Assembly (NCBI GenBank): GCA_905214875.1
Contig: CAJMNR010000017.1
Coordinates: 7,847-71,846 of the forward strand
From: an uncultured bacterium
GTDB lineage: Bacteria > Bacillota > Clostridia > Lachnospirales > Lachnospiraceae
Reading direction: 5' to 3'
DNA: 64,000 bases
A program made the translations under genes and the position numbers. This document shows, piece by piece, positions 17,497-27,053 of the stretch. The notes under the pieces were generated by a model. It ran no database searches, was not told the DNA's origin, and was given only the letters and a program-made list of their open reading frames with translations. Position 1 is the first letter of the stretch. Each line of letters begins with the position of its first letter.

Positions 17497-19533
17497 TTAT
17501 AATGATGTTTGTCCTGCATAAGAAGTAATTCTATCTCTTAAGTATTCATTCTTTTCCTTCATTAGTTCATCATCATTCAAAAATTCTTTTGCCGCTTTTG
17601 CTGCTTCTTTTAGAACATTTGCATCATTAAAGACATCTGCAAGCTTAAATTCCATTAAACCGCTTTGTCTGATGCCGAATAAATCGCCAGGTCCTCTAAG
17701 TTTTAAATCTTCTTCTGCTATATAAAACCCATCATTGCTATGATTAAGTATTTCTAATCGTTTCATCGTATCCTTGCTTCTTGATCCGCTCACAAAGATA
17801 CAGTAAGATTGATGAGCACCACGGCCAACACGTCCACGTAGCTGGTGAAGCTGAGCAAGTCCAAATCGCTCGGCATTTTCCACCATCATAACGGTAGAGT
17901 TAGGCACATTAACACCAACCTCGATAACCGTTGTTGATACAAGTACTTGTATCTCACCTGCAGCGAAACGCTCCATGATGTCATTTTTCTCAGATGCTTT
18001 CATTTTACCATGTAAATACTCTACTTGTATAGAAGGACTTAAGGCCTCCCTCAATTTCATTGTATATTCGACAACATTCTCTGCTTCGATTGTCTCACTT
18101 TCTTCTACCATAGGGCAGATTACATAGGCTTGTCTTCCATTTAACACTTCTTTCTCAATGAAATGATATGCCGTCTGACGATAGTTTGTATTAACAACGC
18201 AGTTCTTAATTGGAAGACGGTTTGCTGGAAGCTCATCAATTACAGATAGATCCAAATCTCCATATAAAATGATTGCAAGCGTTCTTGGAATCGGAGTCGC
18301 ACTCATAACTAAGATATGGGGAGAGTTTCCTTTCTCAGCCAACGTCTCACGCTGCTTTACACCAAAACGATGCTGCTCATCGGTAATTACAAGGCCTAAC
18401 CTATCATACTCTACTTTATCTTGAATCAACGCATGCGTTCCGATTACGATATGAGCTTCATGAGCCGCAATTTGCGCATAGGCTTCTCGTTTCTCCTTTG
18501 CTGTCATGGAACCAACTGATAACACGGTCTTAACGCCGTATGGCTTAAGCAGATCAACAATACCTTCATAATGCTGCTTTGCAAGAACTTCTGTCGGAAC
18601 CATCATACAGCTCTGATATCCATTCTTCGCAGCCATCAAAAGCGCTAACGTCGCAACGATTGTCTTACCAGAACCTACATCCCCTTGCACAAGACGCTGC
18701 ATTGTAGACGCAGAAGAAACATCTTTCTTAATCTCTTCCCAAACTTTCATCTGTGCATTCGTAAGTTTATAAGGAAGCTTTCCTAATAAATCATCACATT
18801 CTTTTGATGGATGCATCACATTCTTATTGCTCATCACATGACGGTTGTTCTTCATATATTGAATTGCTAAAGAAAACTGAAAGAATTCATCAAAAACAAT
18901 TCGACGACGTGCAAGCAACATCTCATCCATACTTTTCGGTGCATGAATCAACTTCACTGCCTTCTTATAATCAATCAGCTTGTGCTCATCACGAATCGCT
19001 TTTGGCAAATACTCCTTTGGAAACTCAACATCCTTTAAAGCAGTAGAAACTGCCTTAGTAATCTGATTATTAGACAACCCTGATGTAAGACCATAAATTG
19101 GCTGCATCTTACCAAGCTTGTTTACAAAATCCTGCTTACTATACAATGTCGGCTGATCCATGCTAAGGAAACCATTCTTACGAATCACTTTCCCACGAAG
19201 GATATAGTGTGTCCCCATCTTAAGCTGCTTCGCCATAAACGGCATATTAAACCAAGTAACATATATATTAGAAGACCCATCCGAAATACGACAGCTAGTA
19301 ATCTGAAGACTACGAACACGTCTCGTCTCAGGATTACGAATCAACACACCTTCAATGGCAGCCGTCTCGCCCTCTTCCAACGTAGCAATCGGACGTATCT
19401 GATCAAACAAATCATAATTCACCGGATAATGCTCTAACAACTGCCCAACCGTATGAATATTAAGCTTATTAAATTTCTCTTCCGCCGCCTTCCCGACGCC
19501 CTTAATGGAAGTAATAGCATCACTAAATAACAT
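17497..19533 (-). CDS. recG: ATP-dependent DNA helicase RecG
   Basis: Branch-migration helicase that rescues stalled replication forks and processes Holliday junctions. The start MLFSDAITSIKGVG (19533) follows GGAGG at 5-6 nt; four extra codons are open upstream. The 678-aa protein has the N-terminal wedge/OB domain, Walker A GDVGSGKT near residue 281, DEQH box (TDEQHRFGV) near 383, and the helicase C motif QLRGRVGRGAHQSYC. FakA upstream matches the yloV-recG neighbourhood of Bacillus, but a strong hairpin separates the two here. Confidence 0.97.
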   Translation of the reverse strand: MLFSDAITSIKGVGKAAEEKFNKLNIHTVGQLLEHYPVNYDLFDQIRPIATLEEGETAAIEGVLIRNPETRRVRSLQITSCRISDGSSNIYVTWFNMPFMAKQLKMGTHYILRGKVIRKNGFLSMDQPTLYSKQDFVNKLGKMQPIYGLTSGLSNNQITKAVSTALKDVEFPKEYLPKAIRDEHKLIDYKKAVKLIHAPKSMDEMLLARRRIVFDEFFQFSLAIQYMKNNRHVMSNKNVMHPSKECDDLLGKLPYKLTNAQMKVWEEIKKDVSSASTMQRLVQGDVGSGKTIVATLALLMAAKNGYQSCMMVPTEVLAKQHYEGIVDLLKPYGVKTVLSVGSMTAKEKREAYAQIAAHEAHIVIGTHALIQDKVEYDRLGLVITDEQHRFGVKQRETLAEKGNSPHILVMSATPIPRTLAIILYGDLDLSVIDELPANRLPIKNCVVNTNYRQTAYHFIEKEVLNGRQAYVICPMVEESETIEAENVVEYTMKLREALSPSIQVEYLHGKMKASEKNDIMERFAAGEIQVLVSTTVIEVGVNVPNSTVMMVENAERFGLAQLHQLRGRVGRGAHQSYCIFVSGSRSKDTMKRLEILNHSNDGFYIAEEDLKLRGPGDLFGIRQSGLMEFKLADVFNDANVLKEAAKAAKEFLNDDELMKEKNEYLRDRITSYAGQTSL

Positions 19534-19708
19534 TTCGACCTCCACGTATTAAAAAGTATATATTCAAAACTTCTTCCTTTTCGCAAAAAGGAGAACTTAT
19601 GTTCCTATTAATTATACCATAACTTCATAAATAAGCAAAATTGAATTTTACAAAATCCCCGTATCCCAATGGAATCGGTTTTTTCGCAGATTCACTCCAT
19701 GAAAGACA

Positions 19709-19744
19709 AAAAGAGCCAGGCACGCTACGTGTACCTGACTCTTT
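19709..19744 (-). terminator. terminator of fakA
   Basis: Stem AAAGAGCCAGG-CAC / GTACCTGACTCTTT with a short loop, followed on the minus strand by TTTTGTCTTTC. It lies 37 nt after the fakA stop codon. Confidence 0.8.
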
Positions 19745-19780
19745 CATTACCTTCATCAGAAGGAGGCATCCTCGCCTCCG

Positions 19781-21454
19781 TTATTCTACTGAAAGAACAT
19801 AATAGTAAATTGGTTGTCCGCCTGGCTGAACTTCCACATCCACATCAGGATATTTTTCAGTAACAGCATCAGCTAATGCATTTGCATCATCTTCACTAAC
19901 CTCTTCACCATAATATATACTTACTAATTCAGCATCTTCGTCCATTAACTGGTCGATTAACTGAAGTGTTGTCGATTCAATTTCTTTATCAACAGCAACG
20001 ATACCTTTATCGCTGATACCCATGATATCACCTTGAGTGATTGTCATACCATCGATGGAAGTATCACGAACTGCATATGTTACTTGACCGCTCTTAACTT
20101 TGCTCATCTCATCTGTCATCTTAGTTGCATTTTCTTCTGCAGTTTTATCGTAGACATAATTGATGATTGCAGTAATTCCTTGAGGAATTGTCTTAGAAGG
20201 AATTACGATAATTTTCTTATCTTCTGTTAAGCTTGCTGCTTGTTCTGCTGCTAAAATAATATTTTTGTTATTTGGTAAAATGTAAATAACATCTGCATTT
20301 ACTTTATCAATTGCATTTAACATATCTTCTGTAGATGGATTCATTGTTTGTCCACCTTCGATAATATAATCAACGCCTAAGCCTTTGAAGATTTCATTCA
20401 CGCCAGCTCCGATTGAAACAGAAATAAATCCTACTTCTTTTCTTGGAGTGTTCATTGCTTTATTTTCTTCTTCCTCTTTTTGTTGAGCTGCAACTTTTTC
20501 AGCATCTTTGATTAATCTTTCTTCATGCTCTTCACGCATGTTATCGATTTTCATTTTTGTTAAAGAACCATAAGTAAGGGCTCTTTGAATTGCAAGTCCA
20601 GGATCATTTGTATGAACATGAACTTTAACGATATCATCATCAGAAACAACTACGATACTGTCACCGATGGATTCAAGGAATGCCTTGAATTCATGTTCTG
20701 TTTCCATATCATAATGTTTTTCTACCATGATGATGAACTCTGTACAATATCCAAATTTGATATCTGCAGAGCTTACATTTTCTTTAGACGCTGTTACGTT
20801 AGGTTTTGCGCTTGGAGTGATTGTAATATTCACTTCTTTTCCACATAATGCATCAAATGCACCACGAAGAACGGTTACAAGACCTTGACCACCTGAATCT
20901 ACAACGCCTGCTTCTTTTAATACTGGAAGCATATCAGGAGTCTTTGCTAACATTTCTTCCATATATTTTAACACTTCTTCGCAGAAGTAAATTAAATCTT
21001 CTGTTTCTTCTGCTAATTCTTCAGCTTTTGTTGCACCAGCTTTTGCTACCGTAAGAATTGTACCTTCTTTTGGTTTCATAACTGCTTTATATGCTGTTTC
21101 AACTGCTCGTTCAAATGCTGTAGCCATTACTTTAACAGTAATTGTTTCATGCTCTTTTACTTCTTTCGTAAATCCTCTAAATAATTGAGAAAGAATAACG
21201 CCTGAGTTACCTCTTGCCCCTCTTAATGATCCACTTGAAATCGCTTTCGCAACATTCTCCATTGTTGGTTCCGCAATGCCTCCAACTTCTTTTGCAGCGG
21301 ACATAATTGTTAATGTCATATTTGTTCCAGTATCACCATCTGGTACTGGGAAAACATTTAATTCATTAATATATTCCTTTTGTGCTTCGATACTTTGCGC
21401 CCCAGCTAAAAAGCATTTTTGAAGCAACTTAGCATCAATATTCTTAATAACCAC
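19781..21454 (-). CDS. fakA: fatty acid kinase FakA-like (DAK2 domain, YloV)
   Basis: A 557-residue protein. Residues 1-200 form a DAK2 ATP-binding domain, with the metal-binding signature VPDGDTGTNM at about 36-45 and SLRGARGNSGVILSQ. The C-terminal half is the DUF1949/YloV-type domain. FakA phosphorylates fatty acids presented by a DegV-type FakB partner, feeding phospholipid synthesis; no fakB is in this window. It follows the Asp23-family gene by 56 nt, the conserved yloU-yloV pair. Confidence 0.9.
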   Translation of the reverse strand: MVIKNIDAKLLQKCFLAGAQSIEAQKEYINELNVFPVPDGDTGTNMTLTIMSAAKEVGGIAEPTMENVAKAISSGSLRGARGNSGVILSQLFRGFTKEVKEHETITVKVMATAFERAVETAYKAVMKPKEGTILTVAKAGATKAEELAEETEDLIYFCEEVLKYMEEMLAKTPDMLPVLKEAGVVDSGGQGLVTVLRGAFDALCGKEVNITITPSAKPNVTASKENVSSADIKFGYCTEFIIMVEKHYDMETEHEFKAFLESIGDSIVVVSDDDIVKVHVHTNDPGLAIQRALTYGSLTKMKIDNMREEHEERLIKDAEKVAAQQKEEEENKAMNTPRKEVGFISVSIGAGVNEIFKGLGVDYIIEGGQTMNPSTEDMLNAIDKVNADVIYILPNNKNIILAAEQAASLTEDKKIIVIPSKTIPQGITAIINYVYDKTAEENATKMTDEMSKVKSGQVTYAVRDTSIDGMTITQGDIMGISDKGIVAVDKEIESTTLQLIDQLMDEDAELVSIYYGEEVSEDDANALADAVTEKYPDVDVEVQPGGQPIYYYVLSVE

Positions 21455-21510
21455 CGGTTTGTTCCTCCTTAAAGTTATCTCTCTATAAATTAGATCACTT
21501 ATTTATAATA

Positions 21511-21867
21511 TTAGTCTATTACACGTACGCCTTCTACGAAAATACGAATTTTCTCAACTTCAAGGCCTGTAAACTCTTCAACTTTATATTTCACATTATT
21601 AATTAAGTTATCGGAAACGGCTGAGATACTTACACCGTAAGCAACAATAATGTGAAGATCGATAGATACTCTATTTTCTTCGATTGTTACATTAACGCCG
21701 TGACTTATATTTTCTTTTTTTAATAAATTAACGATGCCATCTTTTACATTTACAGATGCCATACCTACTACGCCAAAAGACTCAACTGCACTTGAACCAG
21801 CATATTTAGCAATAACATCATTATCAATTAAAATCTCACCAATTTGAGTATTCATATGTCCTTTCAT
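21511..21867 (-). CDS. Asp23/Gls24 family envelope stress response protein (YloU-like)
   Basis: A 118-residue protein. The start MKGHMNTQIG is supported by GGAGGG with 6 nt spacing. The fold signature SSAVESFGVVGMASV, IDLHIIVAYGVSI and the final VEGVRVID are typical of the Asp23/Gls24 family. These soluble proteins associate with the cytoplasmic membrane and respond to envelope or alkaline stress. It heads the yloU-fakA transcription unit. Confidence 0.92.
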   Translation of the reverse strand: MKGHMNTQIGEILIDNDVIAKYAGSSAVESFGVVGMASVNVKDGIVNLLKKENISHGVNVTIEENRVSIDLHIIVAYGVSISAVSDNLINNVKYKVEEFTGLEVEKIRIFVEGVRVID

Positions 21868-22104
21868 ATTAACCCTCCAATTTTATATATACCAAAATTT
21901 CCTTGATTATGGTGTATATCCAATGTATTTCTATAACTAAGAGACGAATCTCATTGTTATATTATACCCTTATTTCTCTAAAAATGAAATATTTTATTTA
22001 AAAAATACCAAATATATTTTATCCAAAGCGCCTAAATCACAATGTTCCCGCATATAAATAGAGTGATAATACAGGATGAATCCTTCAATCGGATGTGATT
22101 TTGA

Positions 22105-22242
22105 ATGAAACGAATGCTTGGCTTTATTCTCTTCTGGATTGCAATTGGCATGACCATTATGCTATTCATCACAAATGGAATATTGGCAATTCTAATTATA
22201 ATTGGCTGCTTAATTCTTGGATATAATCTCTTTTGCTATTAA
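22105..22242 (+). CDS. 45-residue membrane protein
   Basis: A short frame beginning MKRMLGFILFWIAIGM. It has two hydrophobic stretches, about residues 5-20 and 25-43, and ends NLFCY. The upstream GGATGTGAT is close to an ideal ribosome-binding site with 5 nt spacing, and a terminator directly follows the stop codon. Those two facts make it a believable gene despite its size. Similar tiny hydrophobic proteins are common in Lachnospiraceae. Function unknown. Confidence 0.6.
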   Translation: MKRMLGFILFWIAIGMTIMLFITNGILAILIIIGCLILGYNLFCY

Positions 22243-22270
22243 CCCCGTACTCTTTATGGGGATCTTTTAT
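22243..22270 (+). terminator. terminator of the 45-aa gene
   Basis: Stem CCCCGTA (22243-22249) / TATGGGG (22255-22261), starting right after the TAA and followed by ATCTTTTAT. Confidence 0.75.
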
Positions 22271-22271
22271 A

Positions 22272-22329
22272 TTTGCCGCGCCGCGCTTTGTCACGTATGT
22301 GACTTCTCCCTATCAAGCGTGTGCGCATC
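22272..22329. repeat. degenerate GC-rich intergenic element, copy A
   Basis: Begins TTTGCCGCGCCG and ends GTGTGCGCATC, with a small GTCAC/GTGAC hairpin inside. It resembles the segment at 48203-48265 in the order of its blocks (TTTGC-CGCGCCG, about 30 nt, then G-GTGCGCATC). It is much more GC-rich than its surroundings and has no coding frame. Confidence 0.4.
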
Positions 22330-22382
22330 TTTATGTTTGCAAGGAAGCCATGCATTATGCATAGCTTCCTTACAAACATAAA
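22330..22382. repeat. 53-bp near-perfect palindrome
   Basis: Arms TTTATGTTTG-C-AAGGAAGC-C-ATGCAT and ATGCAT-A-GCTTCCTT-A-CAAACATAAA pair with only two mismatches around a single central T. It sits between copy A of the degenerate element and the rpmB terminator. No obvious T-run makes it a standard terminator. It could be a cruciform-forming or mobile (MITE/REP-like) sequence. Confidence 0.6.
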
Positions 22383-22417
22383 AGGGATTCAAAACACAAA
22401 ACGCATTTTGAATCCCT
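22383..22417 (-). terminator. terminator of rpmB
   Basis: A perfect 12-bp stem (AGGGATTCAAAA / TTTTGAATCCCT) followed by TTTTATG on the minus strand. Confidence 0.85.
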
Positions 22418-22450
22418 CTCTACTCTAACAATGCTAACTTGTTATGTTAA

Positions 22451-22636
22451 TTAAGCACGTTCTACTAAACCTGATCTAAGGCAAGAAGTACAAACATACA
22501 TTTTCTTTGCAGCTCCATTTACTTTAACCTTAACAGATTTTACATTAGATTTCCACATTTTATTGCTTCTTCTATGTGAATGACTCACAGCATTACCAAA
22601 GTGAGCACCTTTTTCGCAAATTGCACATTTAGCCAT
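22451..22636 (-). CDS. rpmB: 50S ribosomal protein L28, zinc-binding form
   Basis: The start MAKCAICEKG (22636) has an AAGGAGGTG site; upstream codons in the same frame are not part of the family. The 61-aa protein matches L28 (GNAVSHSHRRSNKMW). It carries two CxxC pairs, CAIC near the N-terminus and CTSC near the C-terminus, so it is the zinc-containing paralogue type. Zinc-limited expression of a C-minus paralogue elsewhere is possible but not visible here. Confidence 0.96.
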   Translation of the reverse strand: MAKCAICEKGAHFGNAVSHSHRRSNKMWKSNVKSVKVKVNGAAKKMYVCTSCLRSGLVERA

Positions 22637-22791
22637 CGAAAGCACCTCCTTAGCGTAATTTCCTGTACTGTTTCGCAAAGGAAACATAATATAGTTACAC
22701 GACTTACACACAAATTATATTCTATCAGAATAAGTCATATTATGCAAGCACTTATTTATATTTTTTTATTTTTTCTAATTAAAGCAACTAC

Positions 22792-23157
22792 TTACACTTC
22801 TTTTTCGTCGTCATTTCCCTTTGTAAACTTGTTCACAAAATCAGGAACCATATCAAGAATCTTAGTAACAGAGTCTTGATTTTTCACGTTTACAAGCTTA
22901 GTCGTACCATCTTTAATAATCAGTACGCTACTTGGAGAAATCTTACCACCAAGACCTCCACCACCATTATTTTTCTTATCTGTATCATTTTGGAATACTC
23001 CGGCACCAACACCGAAACTTACATCTGCAAGTGGTAAGATGATTGTTCCATCCTCAACTTTTATAGCATCTCCAACAACTGTCTTAGTCGTAATAAAACT
23101 ATCCATTCCCTTAAATAAGGACTCTAATGTTTTTGCAAACGTCGTCTTTTCTTCCAT
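22792..23157 (-). CDS. gerW: GerW family sporulation protein (YtfJ)
   Basis: A 121-residue protein with the YtfJ/GerW core: GDAIKVEDGTIILPLADVSFGVGAG and a glycine-rich NNGGGGLGGKISP segment. GerW is needed for proper spore germination in B. subtilis. Its start coincides with the stop codon of the DUF2953 gene, indicating translational coupling. The same DUF2953-ytfJ pairing is known from other spore-formers. Confidence 0.92.
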   Translation of the reverse strand: MEEKTTFAKTLESLFKGMDSFITTKTVVGDAIKVEDGTIILPLADVSFGVGAGVFQNDTDKKNNGGGGLGGKISPSSVLIIKDGTTKLVNVKNQDSVTKILDMVPDFVNKFTKGNDDEKEV

Positions 23158-24140
23158 TATAATTCCTCCTTCAACTGTTTTGCTTCTTTTATAACTGTCT
23201 TAAACTCTTTATTCAAAATTAGCTGTACTACAATTACTATCACATTTATTGCCCGGATACGTCCGCGAACATACAAGTCTCCCTCAAATACTTTCTGGTT
23301 AAAATCAGGCATCAGATTCACTTTTCCAAGAATCTGAGGATATATAGCACAGATAGCACCAAGTAATTGTCCGGTTTGGGCTGGATCATCGAATCCAAAA
23401 TGCAAATTAATCTTCATTTTCAACGGACTCGAATGTTTTAAGATTCGTTTTACCGCTCGCCATAGCTGACGAAATCCTGGCTTATTTTTTGAATCCAAAA
23501 GAAACTCCTTCACCAGTCCAAATTTCGTATGGTATCCTTTAATCAATGTTAGCATATCACGAATTTTTTGTTTTATTCCGCGAAGCTTCTCACCAATCTT
23601 AGTAAATTTCGAAAAGAATTGTTTTATCTTATCGAAGAAAGTACTTTTTGACTCTTTCGGTTTCTTTGGAGCAACAATCTCGTGATCGGATTGTCCAATT
23701 TCTTCTTTGTCTTCTTCTATGTCTTCTTCTATGTCTTCTTCTATAACTTCTCGTTCTTCAAAGACTTCTGGCTCCTTTAAAACTTCAGGCTCAGTTTTTG
23801 CAATTACTGTTTCTTTCTTTGCCGGAGCCTTCTTTGGCACTTTCTTTTTCTTCTTGATACGTTTTCGTCTTTTCCGTTTCGGATTGCTTGATAAGATTGG
23901 ATACCCAAAGATTCGAAGCACATAAGCTGTTTTTTTCCCGACATATTCAATTTTAAAATAAATAATACCAAATAGCCAGCTTACTCGCCCGTTCCCTTCT
24001 GTCTCTTCTCCCTTCTTTGCCTTTACCCGATATCGTAACGGTACAAATAAGACTAACAGGATAACAAATAACAAAACACCGAGGATTACTGCTATTGTAA
24101 TACCTATAATTTTCAATATTAATAATATAACGTTAAGCAA
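23157..24140 (-). CDS. DUF2953 domain membrane protein
   Basis: The start is set at a TTG (24140) preceded by GGGGTGTGA; an alternative TTG at 24155 has no ribosome-binding site. About 327 aa. A strong N-terminal membrane helix (residues about 3-35) is followed by a beta-rich DUF2953 segment (YRVKAKKG, WLFGIIYFKIEY). Then come a basic/acidic low-complexity linker with an EEDI repeat and a C-terminal part ending in a weak hydrophobic stretch (NVIVIVVQLIL). In B. subtilis the homologue YtfI precedes ytfJ. A sporulation role is inferred from that pairing. Confidence 0.85.
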   Translation of the reverse strand: MLNVILLILKIIGITIAVILGVLLFVILLVLFVPLRYRVKAKKGEETEGNGRVSWLFGIIYFKIEYVGKKTAYVLRIFGYPILSSNPKRKRRKRIKKKKKVPKKAPAKKETVIAKTEPEVLKEPEVFEEREVIEEDIEEDIEEDKEEIGQSDHEIVAPKKPKESKSTFFDKIKQFFSKFTKIGEKLRGIKQKIRDMLTLIKGYHTKFGLVKEFLLDSKNKPGFRQLWRAVKRILKHSSPLKMKINLHFGFDDPAQTGQLLGAICAIYPQILGKVNLMPDFNQKVFEGDLYVRGRIRAINVIVIVVQLILNKEFKTVIKEAKQLKEEL

Positions 24141-24160
24141 GTAGTCACACCCCAATGATT

Positions 24161-24484
24161 TTAATTATTTAAAAACGAATAAAAATACTCCCTTGCGTTA
24201 AAGTCGTCTGTGTTATTGTAAATATCTAACACAATACGCTCCACCAATTGTAACGCATTTTCCTTACTATACGCAAGGCCTACAATATATACTGGTATTC
24301 TCGCATAGTGTCGAAACAGCAGCTCATTAACGTTCATTATATCCAAGATATTCTCCTTATTGGAGGCAATACAGACACAATAAAGATTCATTGACACTTT
24401 GCCATTCTCTATTTTTTCTTTCAGCTTCTTTATTTTCTTTTCTGCTTTCTGATCCAAATATAACTGCGGATACCATTTAATCAT
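24161..24484 (-). CDS. conserved hypothetical protein (107 aa)
   Basis: Not recognised. The protein starts MIKWYPQLYLD, has a Lys/Glu-rich helix at about 10-30, then a mixed alpha/beta part (SMNLYCVCIASNKENILDI, IPVYIVGLAYSKENALQLV). No membrane helix or metal motif. Its ribosome-binding site overlaps the stop codon of the 472-aa gene upstream, so the two are probably translated together. Function unknown. Confidence 0.7.
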   Translation of the reverse strand: MIKWYPQLYLDQKAEKKIKKLKEKIENGKVSMNLYCVCIASNKENILDIMNVNELLFRHYARIPVYIVGLAYSKENALQLVERIVLDIYNNTDDFNAREYFYSFLNN

Positions 24485-24489
24485 ACGAT

Positions 24490-25908
24490 TTATTCCACCA
24501 TTTCATCTAGTAATAAGCGCATTGCAACTGTCTTTTCTCTCACATTCTTACAATGCTCTAAGGAAGCTTTCGCATATTCCATTACCTCATTGCTGTTTCC
24601 GAAGAATACAGGCATTGTACTTAAGACATTTGCCATGATTGCACGGTTGATGCATTGTGGAGAAGTCTTAAATCTATCGGAAAGTTCCTCTGTAATTGCA
24701 TTTGAAATACGTTCTAATACATCTTCTGTAACTAAAACTGCCTCTTCTTCTTTATGAATATCGATGAAAACGCTATTTGAACAAAGTTTTTCGCATAAGA
24801 ATAAGCTTTCAAATACTGGACTTAACTGGATTGCATCCACTAACTCTTTGTGGTTTTGTTTTACTACGGATAATACAGATTCAAGTGCTGTATATTTTTC
24901 ATAGCAAAGTTCTTGTCTTCCTACGATTTGATCAAGTAATTCCATTAATTCATCAGTTTTATCGCTTGTAAGTTCTTGATCAAAGTTTTCATTTAGTATA
25001 GAAATAATACTTGTACAAGTATCCATTTCATTCTCATTCACATTCATTGCAAATGGAGTTGTAAGTACATAAATATAAAGGTTATTGATTACCTTTTGAA
25101 CAAATAAGTAAATATCCGATACTTGATTAATGTATACGGATGAGTCAATTAACAAGCTGCATAATTTTTGATAAGTAGACTTATCTAAATTAGTATAATC
25201 TTGTGATTCTAACTGTTCTTTCACTTCTTTTAAATTTCTAAAATGCTCATCCGCTTTTTCTGGTGAATAAAGCATTGCATTGGTTCTTAACATATAGTCA
25301 TATGTTTCAAGTGAAGTCATATCAGAATCTTTATAGCGATCCAAGCTTGCTTTAACATAATCAAAGAATTTGGATTTTACCATTCTTACCGGAAGCTGTC
25401 CAACCATTTCCTGAATTCTTGCATTAATCACAACGTTATCTTGTGTATCAAATAAGTAGTGTTTTAACTGTTCAACAAAGAAATCTTCGTCAATTTCTTC
25501 ATATTGGTCAGCAAAATCTAATTCAAAACGATTCAAAACATATTCATAGATGCGTAATGTATCTGTATACATTGTAAGCACATCCATCTTTTCCATTACA
25601 AAATTACGTAAGGAATCAATCTTTTTTACATACTCTTCATGATTAGAAAGAAATTCTTTTTTCACAATCACTGTATCAATTAACTCATTTAATTTATGAA
25701 GCACGTCTTTTGTTTCTTCATACGTATCCTTATTTTCACGGATCTCATCTTCAATATATTCTTTTAGTCCGTAATACTCCAAAGCTAACTGTAAACTGGA
25801 ATACTCACTTAAGAGACTTGCTGTCATTTCGGAGTATTGTGGAAGTACTACTTCTAAATTCTTTCCATCATTAATTTCTTTAATCATTTTTCTGAATTCT
25901 TTATTCAT
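24490..25908 (-). CDS. large helical hypothetical protein (472 aa)
   Basis: Not recognised. The protein is almost entirely predicted helix, rich in Leu, Glu, Asp and Lys, with no membrane span, signal peptide or nucleotide-binding motif. Repeated short helical hairpins suggest a TPR-like or HEAT-like scaffold, but no clear repeat unit is visible. A GAGGTAAC site precedes the ATG. It sits between an ABC-2 permease gene and the 107-aa gene on one strand, so it may act with either. Confidence 0.7.
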   Translation of the reverse strand: MNKEFRKMIKEINDGKNLEVVLPQYSEMTASLLSEYSSLQLALEYYGLKEYIEDEIRENKDTYEETKDVLHKLNELIDTVIVKKEFLSNHEEYVKKIDSLRNFVMEKMDVLTMYTDTLRIYEYVLNRFELDFADQYEEIDEDFFVEQLKHYLFDTQDNVVINARIQEMVGQLPVRMVKSKFFDYVKASLDRYKDSDMTSLETYDYMLRTNAMLYSPEKADEHFRNLKEVKEQLESQDYTNLDKSTYQKLCSLLIDSSVYINQVSDIYLFVQKVINNLYIYVLTTPFAMNVNENEMDTCTSIISILNENFDQELTSDKTDELMELLDQIVGRQELCYEKYTALESVLSVVKQNHKELVDAIQLSPVFESLFLCEKLCSNSVFIDIHKEEEAVLVTEDVLERISNAITEELSDRFKTSPQCINRAIMANVLSTMPVFFGNSNEVMEYAKASLEHCKNVREKTVAMRLLLDEMVE

Positions 25909-25940
25909 ATGTTACCTCGCTAAAACTCGTAATTTTATGC

Positions 25941-27053
25941 CTATCCTGCTAGTATTATATCAATAATGTCCGTAATAAACCAGTAATTTGGTATATTTTT
26001 TGCAAATTGATCAAGAAATGGAACCGTTATTTGTCCAATCGATGCCATAATACTTAATCCACCTACTAAAAATATGAACAGAACCCCAAATAATTGATAA
26101 ATCGTCTCGCTTTTTAACCATTTAGAAATGATAAAGAAGAAAGCTGTCACAAGTGCTGAAAACCATAATAACGCCCAAAGTAGCCTTCCACCATGCCTTA
26201 AAAGATCCAAATGCAAAAGTGAGGAGACATATCCTGCTAAAAACAGACATGCGACTCCTTGTCCTAATAAAACTGTTGCAACATTTCCTGCTGCAATGAC
26301 TCCATTTGATATAAGACAAATTCTAAGCCTTCTCTTTAGTTCTTTTCCTCTCCTTTGACATAATACAAAAAACATTCCAAGGAAGGAGATGAATAACGTA
26401 ACTACGCCAAGATAGATTTCTGTCGTCAAAATAGAGTTCTTCGTTTCTATGGCATTGGTTGCCTCTCCGTTTTCTACCTTTAGATATTGGTAGTCAAAAA
26501 ATCCATTTGGGTTTGTAACTCGATTAGATGAAACAAACTCCAAATACTCCTGTTTCTCTTCGATATCGTTTTTCTTAAGCTGATCCTCATAAAGGGCCTC
26601 GCCTCGATATAACAGCACCTTTTCCATTGTGCTCTTTGCAAAGATATCAGAGATAATAGAGATAAAATTATAATCTTTAAGATAATACATCTGAATGATG
26701 TGTTTCGTATTATTGGATTTTATCTTCTCTTCATAGCCTTTATTTATCACAAAGTAGGCATAGACTTTTTCCTCTTTTAATGCTTCTTCTAACTCTTCTT
26801 CTGTCCATTTGTAAATCGTAAAACCATTGGTATTCTCAAGTCCGTCTAGAAGTTCTTTTGAAAATTGGCTTTCATCCAAATCGATCACACCGATCGGAAG
26901 GCTTGCTTTTTTCTCATATTCCTTTACAAGGCCTGTCGATATGATTAAAAACGCGGCGGAAATCGCAAGCATAGTACCAACTGCCAGACGATTAGAAAAG
27001 AAACATTTCAGATTCACTAGAAGAACGGTTTTAAAATCTCTAATTATCTTCAT
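25941..27053 (-). CDS. ABC-2 type permease
   Basis: A 370-residue membrane protein. It has one N-terminal helix (about 20-42), an extracytoplasmic domain of about 165 residues (KKASLPIGVIDLDESQFS onward), then five to six helices in the C-terminal half. This is the ABC-2/Pip-YhgE layout. Its start overlaps the end of the next permease gene by 14 nt. No ATPase gene is in the cluster. The pair may form a heterodimeric exporter using an ATPase encoded elsewhere. Substrate unknown. Confidence 0.8.
   Translation of the reverse strand: MKIIRDFKTVLLVNLKCFFSNRLAVGTMLAISAAFLIISTGLVKEYEKKASLPIGVIDLDESQFSKELLDGLENTNGFTIYKWTEEELEEALKEEKVYAYFVINKGYEEKIKSNNTKHIIQMYYLKDYNFISIISDIFAKSTMEKVLLYRGEALYEDQLKKNDIEEKQEYLEFVSSNRVTNPNGFFDYQYLKVENGEATNAIETKNSILTTEIYLGVVTLFISFLGMFFVLCQRRGKELKRRLRICLISNGVIAAGNVATVLLGQGVACLFLAGYVSSLLHLDLLRHGGRLLWALLWFSALVTAFFFIISKWLKSETIYQLFGVLFIFLVGGLSIMASIGQITVPFLDQFAKNIPNYWFITDIIDIILAG

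Noticed and set aside
23700..23770. Short tandem repeat of TCTTCTTCTATG type
   Set aside because: It encodes the Glu-rich EEDI repeats of the DUF2953 protein and is coding low complexity, not a separate element.
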